A DNA stretch of 64,000 nt from Armatimonadota bacterium (GTDB lineage: Bacteria; Armatimonadota; Fimbriimonadia; Fimbriimonadales; Fimbriimonadaceae), in assembly GCA_022563855.1 (NCBI GenBank), contig JADFMN010000006.1:124001-188000 (forward strand). The letters run 5' to 3'. Under the pieces are notes generated by a model. It was not told where the DNA came from, ran no database searches, and was given only the letters and a program-made list of their open reading frames with translations. The translations under genes and the position numbers were made by a program. Shown piece by piece: positions 8,317-18,213 of this stretch. Numbering within the stretch: the first letter of the stretch is position 1; each line of letters begins with the position of its first letter.

Positions 8317-9084
8317 ATGAAGAAATCACTGTATCTTATCGTGACCATCGGTGTGTTGGTTGCCTCGTCGGTCACCGCCTTTGGGCAGGTGTTCGTATTT
8401 GACAATTTCAACTACAACGGCGCGCTGACCGACAACGGCTGGACCGCCCACAGCGGCGCCGGCAACAAAGTAATCATGGCCAACGGCTCCTTTGCCACGC
8501 TCGAGCAGAGCGGTGGCTCGGGAGAGGACGTCAATATGTCGTTCGCCCCGCAGGGCGCTACGGCCAGGACCTTCGCCGGATTCGACGTGAACGTCGCGAC
8601 CGCAGACCTTTCCATCCTCGACGGCAACGGAAACTACTTCGCCCACTTCAAGGACAGCGGGTTTGCCTTCCGAGGCCGCACTGGCGTCGTTCAGCCTCCG
8701 GCTGGTCGGGGCTGGGGCCTGGCCATCAACGCAAACAGCAGCGCTCTGGGCTCCGGAGCTACCTGGGTAAGCGATCTGATGTTCGACACGTGGTACCGCG
8801 TGGTGATCTCGTGGGATGCCGGTACGGGCGAGGCCGAACTGTGGCTGAATCCAACCGTCGAGTCCGATCCCAGCATCACGCATACTGCCGCCTCTACGGG
8901 CGATCTAATCGAGGCGTTCGCGCTGCGGCAGAGCAACGACTACACCGGCTTTCAGGGGATCGACGGCGTTGTTGCCGGCGGATCGTTCCGCGACGTGGTA
9001 AATCCAGTTCCTGAGCCGGCGACGCTGCTCGTCCTAGGTGTTGGAGCAGTGCTCGCACTGCGAAAGCGACGAAAGCGGAGTTAG
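8317..9084 (+). CDS. PEP-CTERM sorting domain protein
   Basis: An exported 255-residue protein. It starts at ATG 8317, with CTGGAGG eight bases upstream; the longer frame to 8188 lacks a ribosome site and would bury the signal peptide. It has an N-terminal signal peptide (residues 1-22, ending TAFGQ), a beta-rich body resembling a laminin-G/concanavalin-like fold (FDNFNYNG...), and a C-terminal sorting tail VPEPATLLVLGVGAVLALRK ending in basic residues. The tail directs processing by an exosortase, which is not in this window. Followed by a strong terminator. Confidence 0.88.
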   Translation: MKKSLYLIVTIGVLVASSVTAFGQVFVFDNFNYNGALTDNGWTAHSGAGNKVIMANGSFATLEQSGGSGEDVNMSFAPQGATARTFAGFDVNVATADLSILDGNGNYFAHFKDSGFAFRGRTGVVQPPAGRGWGLAINANSSALGSGATWVSDLMFDTWYRVVISWDAGTGEAELWLNPTVESDPSITHTAASTGDLIEAFALRQSNDYTGFQGIDGVVAGGSFRDVVNPVPEPATLLVLGVGAVLALRKRRKRS

Positions 9085-9103
9085 ATCGAGGCGTAGCCTG
9101 ATG

Positions 9104-9136
9104 ACAGCGGCGGGCCCTTCTGGGGCCCGCCGCTGT
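9104..9136 (+). terminator. Rho-independent terminator after PEP-CTERM gene
   Basis: A 14-bp perfect stem ACAGCGGCGGGCCC / GGGCCCGCCGCTGT with loop TTCTG, followed by a T-rich run (TTCGTTCTTTG). It ends the single-gene unit 8317-9084 and separates it from the large operon starting at 9223. Confidence 0.9.
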
Positions 9137-9222
9137 TCGTTCTTTGCGCGACGAGGATCAATTCTCCCTCGGCGCTCGTTCTAGAACATTAAGGCATCGG
9201 CTAGAATGAAAACGAGGGTTGC

Positions 9223-11178
9223 ATGATGAATCGTTGGGCGGGAACACGAATTCTGGCCTCCGTTCTGTTTGTGTGCTTTGCAGTGCCCGTGGCCTCGCAA
9301 GGTACGCGCACTTCAGATCGTTCGCCGTTGACGCGCGACGAGATATCGCTCACGTACGAGTTCGTTTGGACCGGTCAGCAGGCGTACGGCTCGTTTGTTC
9401 CAGTCCGCTTTGAGATTGCGAATCCGCTGCGCGACGACGAGGGCATGCTGACGGTCACGCTCGGCAGCTATCAGGTCCACTACCCCGTCCAGCTTCCCTC
9501 GAACTCGGTGCGGAGCTTCATCGCGTACATACCGGCCGAGGATTATCTCGATCCGGTCGTCGAACTGCGGTGTCGGCAAGAGACAATTAAATTTGACCTC
9601 TCGCTCCCGATGTCCGGTTATGAGACAGTGTACGATGTGGCTTTGATCAGTGACAGCCCGTCGCTGCTCACCTTCTTGCGGACGGTCGTAATCGAGGTCG
9701 AGGAAACAGACGACTACGTGTCGGAGCCGACGACTTTCCACGACTACGCCGTACTTCCACAGATGGCGCCGGATCGCGCCGTCGGCTACGACGGCATGGA
9801 CTTGGTGGTTCTCGGCGAGGGATCGGAGAGGATGACCGATGCAGCGGTGGCGGCCGTCCAGCGGTACGTGCTTGCTGGAGGAAGCGTTCTGTTTCTTGGT
9901 GGTGCGGTGGCGCCCGTTCTAAGAGACTCAAGATGGGACGCATTCATCCCTGGCGAGAATCCGAGAATCGTCAATTTGTCGGGCAGCTCCGTTGTTTCGG
10001 AGGCGACTGGGGTGCCAATGGATCAGACGTTCACTGCGACGCAGCTCGACCCGATACCGGGGACGACCGGCCTGGAGGAGAACGGCGTCCCGATCTTCTG
10101 GTACCGCAGGTGCGGGCTCGGCCTCGCGATTTACTGGGCCTTCGACCCGTTCCAGCAGCCGTTCCAATCCTACGCTGGCAAGGCGGGGCTTTTTGAAGCT
10201 ACCTTTAGTACCCTAGGCGAGGGGGTGTCGGAGTACATCGCAGCGATCGGAGCATCGCTCGATTCAGGCGGGTACGACTCGTACATGTACCCCGGATACC
10301 CTGGATACTACGAGCAGACTGACAGCGTGTTCCAGGTAGAGATGCCTGGAACGGGAAAGGTTTTCCTGATCCTTGCCGCCTACTTCGTGTGCGTCGTGCC
10401 CCTGAATTTCCTCATCCTGAGGAAGTTGAATCGCGGTGAGTACGCTTGGATTACGTCGCCGATCATCGGGCTTGCCTTCGCCGGCGTCTTTTTCCTGATC
10501 GCCAGCGATCTGTACAGCGCTGGACTTGCCCGTTCGACGACCGGTCTGCTGGTCGCGCATCAAGGTTCGAAGGTCGCTTACGGCTTCGGCAATCAGGAGC
10601 TGTTCTTCCCATCGGGCGGTCGTTACGATCTAAGCTTCTCGGGGATTGAGGCGATTGCAAACTCTTCCGGTGACATGTGGGACTACATGGGAGAAAGGAG
10701 CGATACCGGATTTGGAGGAGACCTGTACGACGTAGGCGAGATCATAGCGACGCGTGCAGCGGTATCCAACCTGGCGTTCCGCGAGATTCACTTCCGGCAA
10801 GCGCTCGACTGGCCGTACCGAATTCCGCTGACGATCGAACTAACCTCTGACGGACCGAACGTGAAGGCGGTCGGGTCGATTCTCAACGACACTCCGTACA
10901 CCATGCTCGACGTCCAGCTGCATTTGGGATTCCGCCAAGTGTATTTAGGAACGATCGAAGCTGGAGACCACAGGTCGATCGATACTCTCGCAATCGGTAC
11001 CGTGTTTGCGGACCGTGCCCCAAACGCCCCTCCAGTCGGCGACGGGCAGGTTGTTTTATCGGCAAAGATTCTGGATGCAAAACTTGGCGCATTAATTGGC
11101 AGGGAGGAGCGGCTGGGTTCCGTGCAGTTCTTCTATACGTTCAGCGGCGTATCCGCCGAGGTGGTCGATCCGGAATGA
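9223..11178 (+). CDS. Membrane-anchored exported protein at head of ABC/MoxR operon
   Basis: A 651-residue protein: signal peptide (residues about 1-26), a long exported region rich in beta structure (an NEW3/Ig-like part about 40-150, then a Rossmann-like segment with LISDSPSLLTFLRT and VVLGEGSERMTD), two closely spaced membrane helices at about 385-405 and 415-435, and a second exported part. The architecture resembles uncharacterised proteins encoded next to ABC-2 exporters and gliding-type GldG proteins, but no catalytic motif is seen. Its stop overlaps the next ATG (ATGA at 11175), so it is translationally coupled to the ABC-2 permease and probably its periplasmic partner. Confidence 0.75.
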   Translation: MMNRWAGTRILASVLFVCFAVPVASQGTRTSDRSPLTRDEISLTYEFVWTGQQAYGSFVPVRFEIANPLRDDEGMLTVTLGSYQVHYPVQLPSNSVRSFIAYIPAEDYLDPVVELRCRQETIKFDLSLPMSGYETVYDVALISDSPSLLTFLRTVVIEVEETDDYVSEPTTFHDYAVLPQMAPDRAVGYDGMDLVVLGEGSERMTDAAVAAVQRYVLAGGSVLFLGGAVAPVLRDSRWDAFIPGENPRIVNLSGSSVVSEATGVPMDQTFTATQLDPIPGTTGLEENGVPIFWYRRCGLGLAIYWAFDPFQQPFQSYAGKAGLFEATFSTLGEGVSEYIAAIGASLDSGGYDSYMYPGYPGYYEQTDSVFQVEMPGTGKVFLILAAYFVCVVPLNFLILRKLNRGEYAWITSPIIGLAFAGVFFLIASDLYSAGLARSTTGLLVAHQGSKVAYGFGNQELFFPSGGRYDLSFSGIEAIANSSGDMWDYMGERSDTGFGGDLYDVGEIIATRAAVSNLAFREIHFRQALDWPYRIPLTIELTSDGPNVKAVGSILNDTPYTMLDVQLHLGFRQVYLGTIEAGDHRSIDTLAIGTVFADRAPNAPPVGDGQVVLSAKILDAKLGALIGREERLGSVQFFYTFSGVSAEVVDPE

Positions 11179-12008
11179 AGCACTTGTTCGCGGGCAACCC
11201 GATGATGGCGGAAGTCCTTCGCGAGAAGAACAAGGCGCTGGCGCCTGAAAGCTGGCGGGGAGGTCAGCTAGCGGCAAGGATTCTGCTTGGAGTCTTCTAC
11301 CTCCTCGGTCTGGCTCTCGTGCTCAATAACATCCAGTACATCGAACCGGTCATCTTGCTGTACGTGCTGATGGGGGTGCAGACGCTCTTGATCCCCGCGG
11401 TGCTGCACGCCACGATAGCGGGCGAGCGCGAGAAGCGGAGCCTGGACATGCTGCTCGTTGCTCCTGTAACCGCGAGCCAGATCGTCATCGGTAAGTTCAG
11501 CCGCGCTTTGGTGCCCGTCGTCGCTTTATCGTTGGCCATCGGGTTGCCAACCTTGGCGGTGGAGCTCGCCAGGAGCGCCGATGGAGCGGAGCGTTACGAT
11601 CTCAATCGTCCTGGCATGCTCGGTTTCATGATCGCGTCCCTGTTCTGTCTGCTTTTCGCCATGGCGATAGGTGGACTGACGATGTGGATTTCGTCCAAGA
11701 CGCGCACCGCTTCAGCGGCGATGATGTCGACCATCGGAGCGCTGTTTCTTCTGTTAATCGTAGTGCCGGCTATTGCAGCAACTATGAGCTACGGTGCTGG
11801 CGACTTCGCTGATTTCGTCATAGAGATGAATCCGTTCATAAGTCTCTATTCGGCGTACATGGGCCCCTCGGAGCAGGGGGCCTTCTCGGTCTCCTCTGGC
11901 GAGTACACGCTTCTTGCCATGATCCTGTACGCCGTGTGCACAGTGGTGACGCTATGGCTGGCGACGAACAACGTGCACAAACTCGCGCGCACCGGAGGGT
12001 CTCAATGA
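11175..12008 (+). CDS. ABC-2 type transporter permease
   Basis: A 277-residue integral membrane protein with six predicted helices. It carries the ABC-2 signature TIAGEREKRSLDMLLVAPVT, found in permeases such as those of NatAB/Gld-type exporters, where the short charged segment touches the ATPase. It overlaps the upstream gene by 4 bp (ATGA) and lies 1 bp before the ATPase gene. With 12010-12939 and 12939-14525 it forms a heterodimeric exporter of unknown substrate. Confidence 0.9.
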   Translation: MKHLFAGNPMMAEVLREKNKALAPESWRGGQLAARILLGVFYLLGLALVLNNIQYIEPVILLYVLMGVQTLLIPAVLHATIAGEREKRSLDMLLVAPVTASQIVIGKFSRALVPVVALSLAIGLPTLAVELARSADGAERYDLNRPGMLGFMIASLFCLLFAMAIGGLTMWISSKTRTASAAMMSTIGALFLLLIVVPAIAATMSYGAGDFADFVIEMNPFISLYSAYMGPSEQGAFSVSSGEYTLLAMILYAVCTVVTLWLATNNVHKLARTGGSQ

Positions 12009-12009
12009 A

Positions 12010-12939
12010 ATGCTAGAAGTCCAAGGCCTCATGAAGAGGTACGGAAACCTCGTCGCCGTCGGCGGCATCGAGTTCACCTTGCAGCCAGGAGACATCTTAG
12101 GCTTCATCGGCTCGAACGGCGCCGGGAAGACGACCACGATCAAGATGCTGGCGACTCTGCTCGAGCCCACGTATGGCACGGCCTCCCTCAACGGCATCGA
12201 CATCGTCCAGGATCCGATGTCGATCAAGCGCATGATCGGCTACATGCCAGATTTCTTCGGGCTGTACGACGACGTGAAGGTGTGGGAGTACTTGGACTTC
12301 TTCGCGTCGATCTACGAGGTACCGGTTCGCGAGCGTCCCGGCGTGATCGACAACGTCTTGGAGCTGACGGACTTGACCGTCAAGAAGGGATCGTTTGTGG
12401 CCACTTTGTCGCGCGGTATGCAGCAGCGGCTTTGCCTTGCAAAGTGTTTGGTCCACGATCCGCAGCTGTTGCTTCTTGACGAGCCGGCGAGCGGGCTCGA
12501 TCCGCGCGCCAGGGCGGAGCTGAAGGAGCTGATCGCGGAGCTGGGCCGCATGGGCAAGATCGTGATCGTGTCGTCTCACATCCTCCCCGAACTCGCGGAC
12601 TTCTGCAACATGGTCGGCATCATCGAGCGCGGCGACTTGCTGGCTTTTGGTCCAGTCGACGAAGTCGTTCGAACAATTCAGTCGGCGAAGACGATTGAGA
12701 TTCACGTAATCGAGGGCGCTGCGGATGCGAGCATGTTCCTGCACGGCAAGCCGCACGTCGTGGATACCCACATGATGGGCTCGACGACGCTCAAGATCGA
12801 GTTTGAAGGAGACGAGGCGGACCAGGCAGCGCTTCTCAAGTCGTTGATCGACAATGGGTATCAGGTCAGCCAGTTCCGCGAGCATGCGGCGGATCTTGAG
12901 GACGTGTTCCTCAAAGTCACGACCGGGGCAGTGAACTGA
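12010..12939 (+). CDS. ABC transporter ATP-binding protein
   Basis: A 309-residue cytoplasmic ATPase of the ABC-2 exporter class. Walker A GSNGAGKTTT (residue about 38), Q-loop region in YMPDFFGLYDDVKV, signature LSRGMQQRL, Walker B LLLLDEPASGLDP and the switch His in VSSHILPEL are all present. Residues about 225-309 form the accessory C-terminal domain usual for this group. GGAGGG sits just upstream of the ATG, and the TGA overlaps the next ATG (TGATG). It is flanked by both permeases it must serve. Confidence 0.95.
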   Translation: MLEVQGLMKRYGNLVAVGGIEFTLQPGDILGFIGSNGAGKTTTIKMLATLLEPTYGTASLNGIDIVQDPMSIKRMIGYMPDFFGLYDDVKVWEYLDFFASIYEVPVRERPGVIDNVLELTDLTVKKGSFVATLSRGMQQRLCLAKCLVHDPQLLLLDEPASGLDPRARAELKELIAELGRMGKIVIVSSHILPELADFCNMVGIIERGDLLAFGPVDEVVRTIQSAKTIEIHVIEGAADASMFLHGKPHVVDTHMMGSTTLKIEFEGDEADQAALLKSLIDNGYQVSQFREHAADLEDVFLKVTTGAVN

Positions 12940-14525
12940 TGGCCGTTGCCGGCTGGATTCGCGAGCAGCGGAGGATCTACTTCGGCAACGCGACCTCGGT
13001 CCGCGACTATCGGGCGCAGCTGAGAGGGGTTCGCGCCAGCCTCTTCTGGGCGGCGTACCTGGGGCTGCTCATCCTGTTCGTGACCGTGGCGTACTGGAAC
13101 ATCGTCAGCCAGGGACGGCAGTCGGTCGCCCAAATCCAGAGCGAACTAAAGTCGTTCTACAACCTCATTCTGGTTTTGCTCGAGGTGATGGTCGCGCTGG
13201 TCGCCCCCGTGATCGTCGGCATGTCGATCCACGCCGAGCGACGCCGACAGTCGCTCGATCTAATCCTGACAGCGCCGGTGTCGCCAAAGTACTTTCTGAT
13301 CGGCAAGTTCGTCAGCGGATACCGGTACATTGTGATGCTGCTGTTCCTGTCGCTGCCGATCACGGCGGCTGCGGTCGTGCTGGGCGGCGCGACGTGGAGC
13401 GAGGTCTTGATCTCGTACGTGCTGATCGCGACGCACGCTCTTCTGCTGATGGCGATCTCCCTGCCGATCGCGCTGCTGTCGCCGAAGGTCGTTTCGGCGG
13501 TGATTTATAGCTATATGGGTTGCTGGGCGGTATTCCTCGTCGGCTCCACGTTCAGCGCAGGAATGATGTTCACAAGCGGCTTCGGTGGCTTGATCGGCAG
13601 CCAAGAGGGACCGTTTTGGCCGCTGATGTTTCCCAATTTCTTCGGATTTGGCATCGAGACGCATACGACCATGTTTGGCGCACAGGTGCCGAACTGGATT
13701 CTCGCCGTCGCCATGACGCTGTTCATCGTCAAGTTCTTCGTGCTTGCGGGCGGATCCGTGATGACGCGGGCGGGTTCGAAGGAGACGGTGTCCCTCAGGA
13801 TTCACGGTCTCGTCATCGCCGCGCTGCTTTCGTTCATCCTGACTCGCGACTCGATCGCGAGCGGCGGTTTTTCGTCGGGGCCCGCTGCCGTAGCTTACGA
13901 GTTCGCGATCATGGTGTCTGTGCTGACGCTGCCGCTAGTTGTCATCCTGCCTCATATCTCGACGTGGAGCTTTTTCGACGAGCGCAAGACGCGGCCCAAC
14001 GGAGTTTTCTCTTTGCGCGCTGCGCTGACCAGTGCGCCCGAGGGAGGGCTGCCATACCTGATGATGTTGGTTGCGGCGGTCATCATGGGGCCGTTTGTTT
14101 CGACCCTAGTCGGGGGCGATCGACTGACCACCATCGTCTGGCCGTACTTGATTTGGCTAGCCGGAGGTTGGGCGTTTTTCTGGTCGCTCGGCTGGCTGCT
14201 TTCGTCGTTCGTCACAACTGGTATCGCCACGGCGAGGAAGTCTCAACTGGCGTTCACGGTCATCATAGCCGTCCTGCCGTGGCCAGTCATCGCGATGCTG
14301 TCAGCCGCCATGGGAACGTCGTCGGACGGATGGATCATCTATCCGCTCACGGCGCTGGCGCATGAGCCTGATGAACTGCTAATCGTCATGTTCATGGCGT
14401 CGGAATTTTGGCTTCTTGCCGCAGTATTCGGTGTTTGGGGTGAGTGGAGGCGTAAAAACGTCGTATCCTCATATGTAAGGCGCAAGAATGAAGCAGAACC
14501 CGCTAGACCTTGGATCGTTCGGTAG
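12939..14525 (+). CDS. ABC-2 type permease, large subunit
   Basis: A 528-residue membrane protein with about 12 predicted helices, roughly twice the length of its partner at 11175. It contains the same family motif (MSIHAERRRQSLDLILTAPV, residues about 93-112), placed after the second helix. The start overlaps the ATPase stop by one base. Its last 38 bp overlap the next gene in another frame. The doubled length suggests an internally extended permease; whether the second half is a duplicate cannot be settled by eye. Confidence 0.85.
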   Translation: MAVAGWIREQRRIYFGNATSVRDYRAQLRGVRASLFWAAYLGLLILFVTVAYWNIVSQGRQSVAQIQSELKSFYNLILVLLEVMVALVAPVIVGMSIHAERRRQSLDLILTAPVSPKYFLIGKFVSGYRYIVMLLFLSLPITAAAVVLGGATWSEVLISYVLIATHALLLMAISLPIALLSPKVVSAVIYSYMGCWAVFLVGSTFSAGMMFTSGFGGLIGSQEGPFWPLMFPNFFGFGIETHTTMFGAQVPNWILAVAMTLFIVKFFVLAGGSVMTRAGSKETVSLRIHGLVIAALLSFILTRDSIASGGFSSGPAAVAYEFAIMVSVLTLPLVVILPHISTWSFFDERKTRPNGVFSLRAALTSAPEGGLPYLMMLVAAVIMGPFVSTLVGGDRLTTIVWPYLIWLAGGWAFFWSLGWLLSSFVTTGIATARKSQLAFTVIIAVLPWPVIAMLSAAMGTSSDGWIIYPLTALAHEPDELLIVMFMASEFWLLAAVFGVWGEWRRKNVVSSYVRRKNEAEPARPWIVR

Positions 14526-16235
14526 ACGCGTGAGGCTGGTTCGCGCCTGGCGCGGATTGGCTGTCGGCTTGCTGGTCGGCGGTGCGCTTGGATTCGTCTG
14601 GGCGGTGCTCGATCTGACCAGCGTCTGGTTTACCGAGTTGTCGCAGCTCGCGATTCTGTTCGGCGCCTGTGGCGTGGTCGGGGGTCTAGTCGGACTTCTG
14701 GTTCCCGTGCGAGCGGACGCCGTCGCGCGGAGCATTGATCGCAGAGCACGGCTCCAAGACCGCCTGGGAACTTCCATCGAGCGGGAAGATCTCAGTGACG
14801 ACTTCGACGAGGAGCAGCGGCAGGACGCCGCGCAACACCTGAGCGGCGTGCGCGCGCGAGCCGTGTTCCCCGTGCGTTTTGGACGGTGGCAGTACAGCGC
14901 GCTTGCAATCGTCGCTCTGGCATCGACCGTGTTTCTGCTCGGCAACAACTGGTATATGCTGGACGAAGACGCGAGGAAGGCGAAGGTAGAGCTTGAGAAG
15001 ATCGCAGCGCAGATCGAGCGAGTGGCCAAGCCTTTGGCGGAGGACAAGTCCGGTTCGGTCAGCCCCGAAGAGCGCGCGCTGGCCAACGAGATGAGGCAGT
15101 TTGCAAGGAAGCTGGAGAAAGGACGGCTGAACAAGGAAGAGGCGATGCAGCGCGGCAACGAACTGCTGAAGCAAGCGCAAAAGCTGACCAGGAATCGGAC
15201 GGATCAGGCGCAGAGCCAGATGCAGACCGCACGCGAGCAGATGACGAGAATGGAGCTCGAAAGTCGCGGAATTAAGTCGGCGAACCTAGAGCGTCTGAAC
15301 ATGTCGCCGGAACAGCAAAGGCTGCTGCAACAGCTAAAGACGCAGCTCAACATGCAGAACTCTCCCGGCAGCAACAGTTTCGACCAGGGGAAGATGCAGC
15401 AGCTTGGGCTGGATGACATCGATCCATCTCTGCTCAACCTCACGGAAGACCAGTCCGACGCTCTGAAACGGTTGATCGACCAGCAGCTGAACGACATCCA
15501 GCGACAACTAGGAAATTCCCAGAACCTAACGCCCGAGCAACTGGCGATACTTCTGCAGCAACAGCAGGAGCTACAGGAGATGCAAGAGGCGCTAGAGCTG
15601 AGCGATGAGGCGCGGAAGATCCTCGAAGAGTTCATGAACAGCCCTGAGTACAAGGACATCATGAAAGCTGTGCGAGAGATGCGCAACGCTGCGCAGCAGG
15701 TCGCCGACGGGGAGCCGCTGACCGAGCAGCAGATTGCCGATCTTGAGCAGATGCTCGATGAATTGGAAGAGCGCCTTGAGGGTTCCGAGTATCAAGAGAT
15801 GGTCATGGATCAGCTGCGCGCAGCCCTTGAACAGCTCAAGGCCGGCAACGCCTTCTGCAAGGCGTGCAACGGCCTCGGTTCCGGCCTGGGTCTGAGCCTA
15901 AACATGAACGTCTTGAGGGGCTTCGGCTCGGGCGGAAGATCCAAGGACAATTTCTACGCGGGGTACGGAGGGATCAACTTGTCCGAGGAGGAACAGAAGG
16001 GCGAAGGACAAACGAACGCCCTCGGGGTGCGCGGCCAAAGACGCGCCGAGGGAGAAGAGTATTTCGTCGAGGTAAGAGCGCCGTCGCCGATGGGAGACCG
16101 GACCACCGTTCCTTATCAAGAGGTGCTGCCACGGTACAACGAAGCGGCTGAGAAGGCGATCGAGCGCGAGGAAATTCCAAAGGAGCACGAGAAGCGCGTG
16201 AAGGAGTATTTCGAGAGCCTCAGCGGGGGTAGGAA

Positions 16236-16239
<4 letters not shown>
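14488..16239 (+). CDS. Membrane protein with long coiled coil (DUF4175-like)
   Basis: A 583-residue protein: two N-terminal helices (about 20-75), a third (about 137-153), then more than 300 residues of heptad-rich, Gln/Glu-rich coiled coil, and a disordered basic/acidic tail. The layout matches DUF4175-type proteins that accompany MoxR/VWA operons. A single DnaJ-type zinc half-site, CKACNGLGSGLG, sits at residues about 457-468; alone it would bind metal only in a dimer. It overlaps the upstream permease by 38 bp and the moxR start by 4 bp (GTGA), so it is embedded in the operon. Probably links the ABC part and the MoxR/VWA part; function unknown. Confidence 0.75.
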
Positions 16240-17240
<1,001 letters not shown>

Positions 17241-17277
17241 CCGTGGCGTGTGCGCCGGCAGATCCTCGTTTTCTTCA

Positions 17278-17312
17278 TAGGACCTATACGTCGTATAAGT
17301 CCTATAGGTCTT
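17278..17312. repeat. AT-rich inverted repeat in the moxR-DUF58 spacer
   Basis: The 94-bp spacer holds reiterated CCTATA/TATAGG words. The clearest inverted repeat pairs GACCTATA (17281-17288) with TATAGGTC (17303-17310). It is far more AT-rich than its surroundings, sits between two genes of an otherwise tightly overlapped operon, and ends just before the GGAGG of the DUF58 gene. It could be an mRNA processing hairpin or a dispersed micro-repeat. Confidence 0.6.
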
Positions 17313-17334
17313 ATTGGACTTCGTCGGAGGGCGC

Positions 17335-18213
17335 ATGAGCAGACTCGTCCTTGCCCCGAACGAGTTTCGGATTCTCGAAGGGCTGCGGCTGAGCCCTCGC
17401 AAGGCGTTCCAGGGCAGGGTGCGCGGCGAACGGCTGACGAGGAAGAAGGGGATCAGCATCGACTTCGACGACTACCGCGACTACGTGGAAGGGGACGATT
17501 TGAGACACCTGGATTGGAACGTCCTCGCCAGGCTTGGGCAGCCGGTGATGAAGACGTACCGCGACGAAGAGGACTTGGCCGTCCACCTTCTGCTCGATTG
17601 CAGCGCTTCGATGAGCTTTGGAGAGCCGAGCAAGCTCGAGTACGCCGCAAGGATCGCGTGCGCGCTTGGCTACATAGCGCTGAGCGGAGGAGACGCCGTC
17701 TATCCCCGAACGCTCGGCTCGCGCCAACAGCCCCTTCCGGCGCTGCGCGGTCGCGCGTCGTACCCCAAACTCGCGCGATGGGCGTCGGCGGTCGAACCGG
17801 TCGGCAATCACGGGCTTGCAGAGGAGCTCAGGCTGTTCGCTGCCAGCGGGGTGCGAGCGGGCATGGCGATGATCGTCACCGACGGCATGGATCCTGACCT
17901 GGTGCCGGGAATCAGGATTCTCGGGGGGCGCGGACACGAGGTGAACGTGCTCCAGATACTCAGCGACATCGAACTGCGCCCAGACCTCGAAGGCGACCTG
18001 CGGCTGCTGGACATCGAGAGCGCGAGCGCGGTCGAAATCACCGCCAACAGCATCACGATGGCCGCTTACAAGAAGAGTTTGAACGAGCACAACGACGCCG
18101 TGGCAGAGGAGTGCAGAAGGCTCGGCGGACGTTACACGCTCCTGACAGTTGGCACGGCGCTGGATCGGTTCGTGCTCGACGTGCTCCGGCGCAATAGGTG
18201 GGTGGCAGCGTGA
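17335..18213 (+). CDS. DUF58 domain protein
   Basis: A 292-residue soluble protein of the DUF58 family, which has a degenerate VWA fold and always travels with MoxR ATPases. Seen: the family motif around DDYRDYVEGDDLRHLDWNV (about residues 44-62) and the VWA-like LLLDCSASMSFG. GGAGG lies five bases before the ATG at 17335; a start at 17314 would lack this site. The stop overlaps the next GTG (GTGA at 18210). Confidence 0.92.
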   Translation: MSRLVLAPNEFRILEGLRLSPRKAFQGRVRGERLTRKKGISIDFDDYRDYVEGDDLRHLDWNVLARLGQPVMKTYRDEEDLAVHLLLDCSASMSFGEPSKLEYAARIACALGYIALSGGDAVYPRTLGSRQQPLPALRGRASYPKLARWASAVEPVGNHGLAEELRLFAASGVRAGMAMIVTDGMDPDLVPGIRILGGRGHEVNVLQILSDIELRPDLEGDLRLLDIESASAVEITANSITMAAYKKSLNEHNDAVAEECRRLGGRYTLLTVGTALDRFVLDVLRRNRWVAA

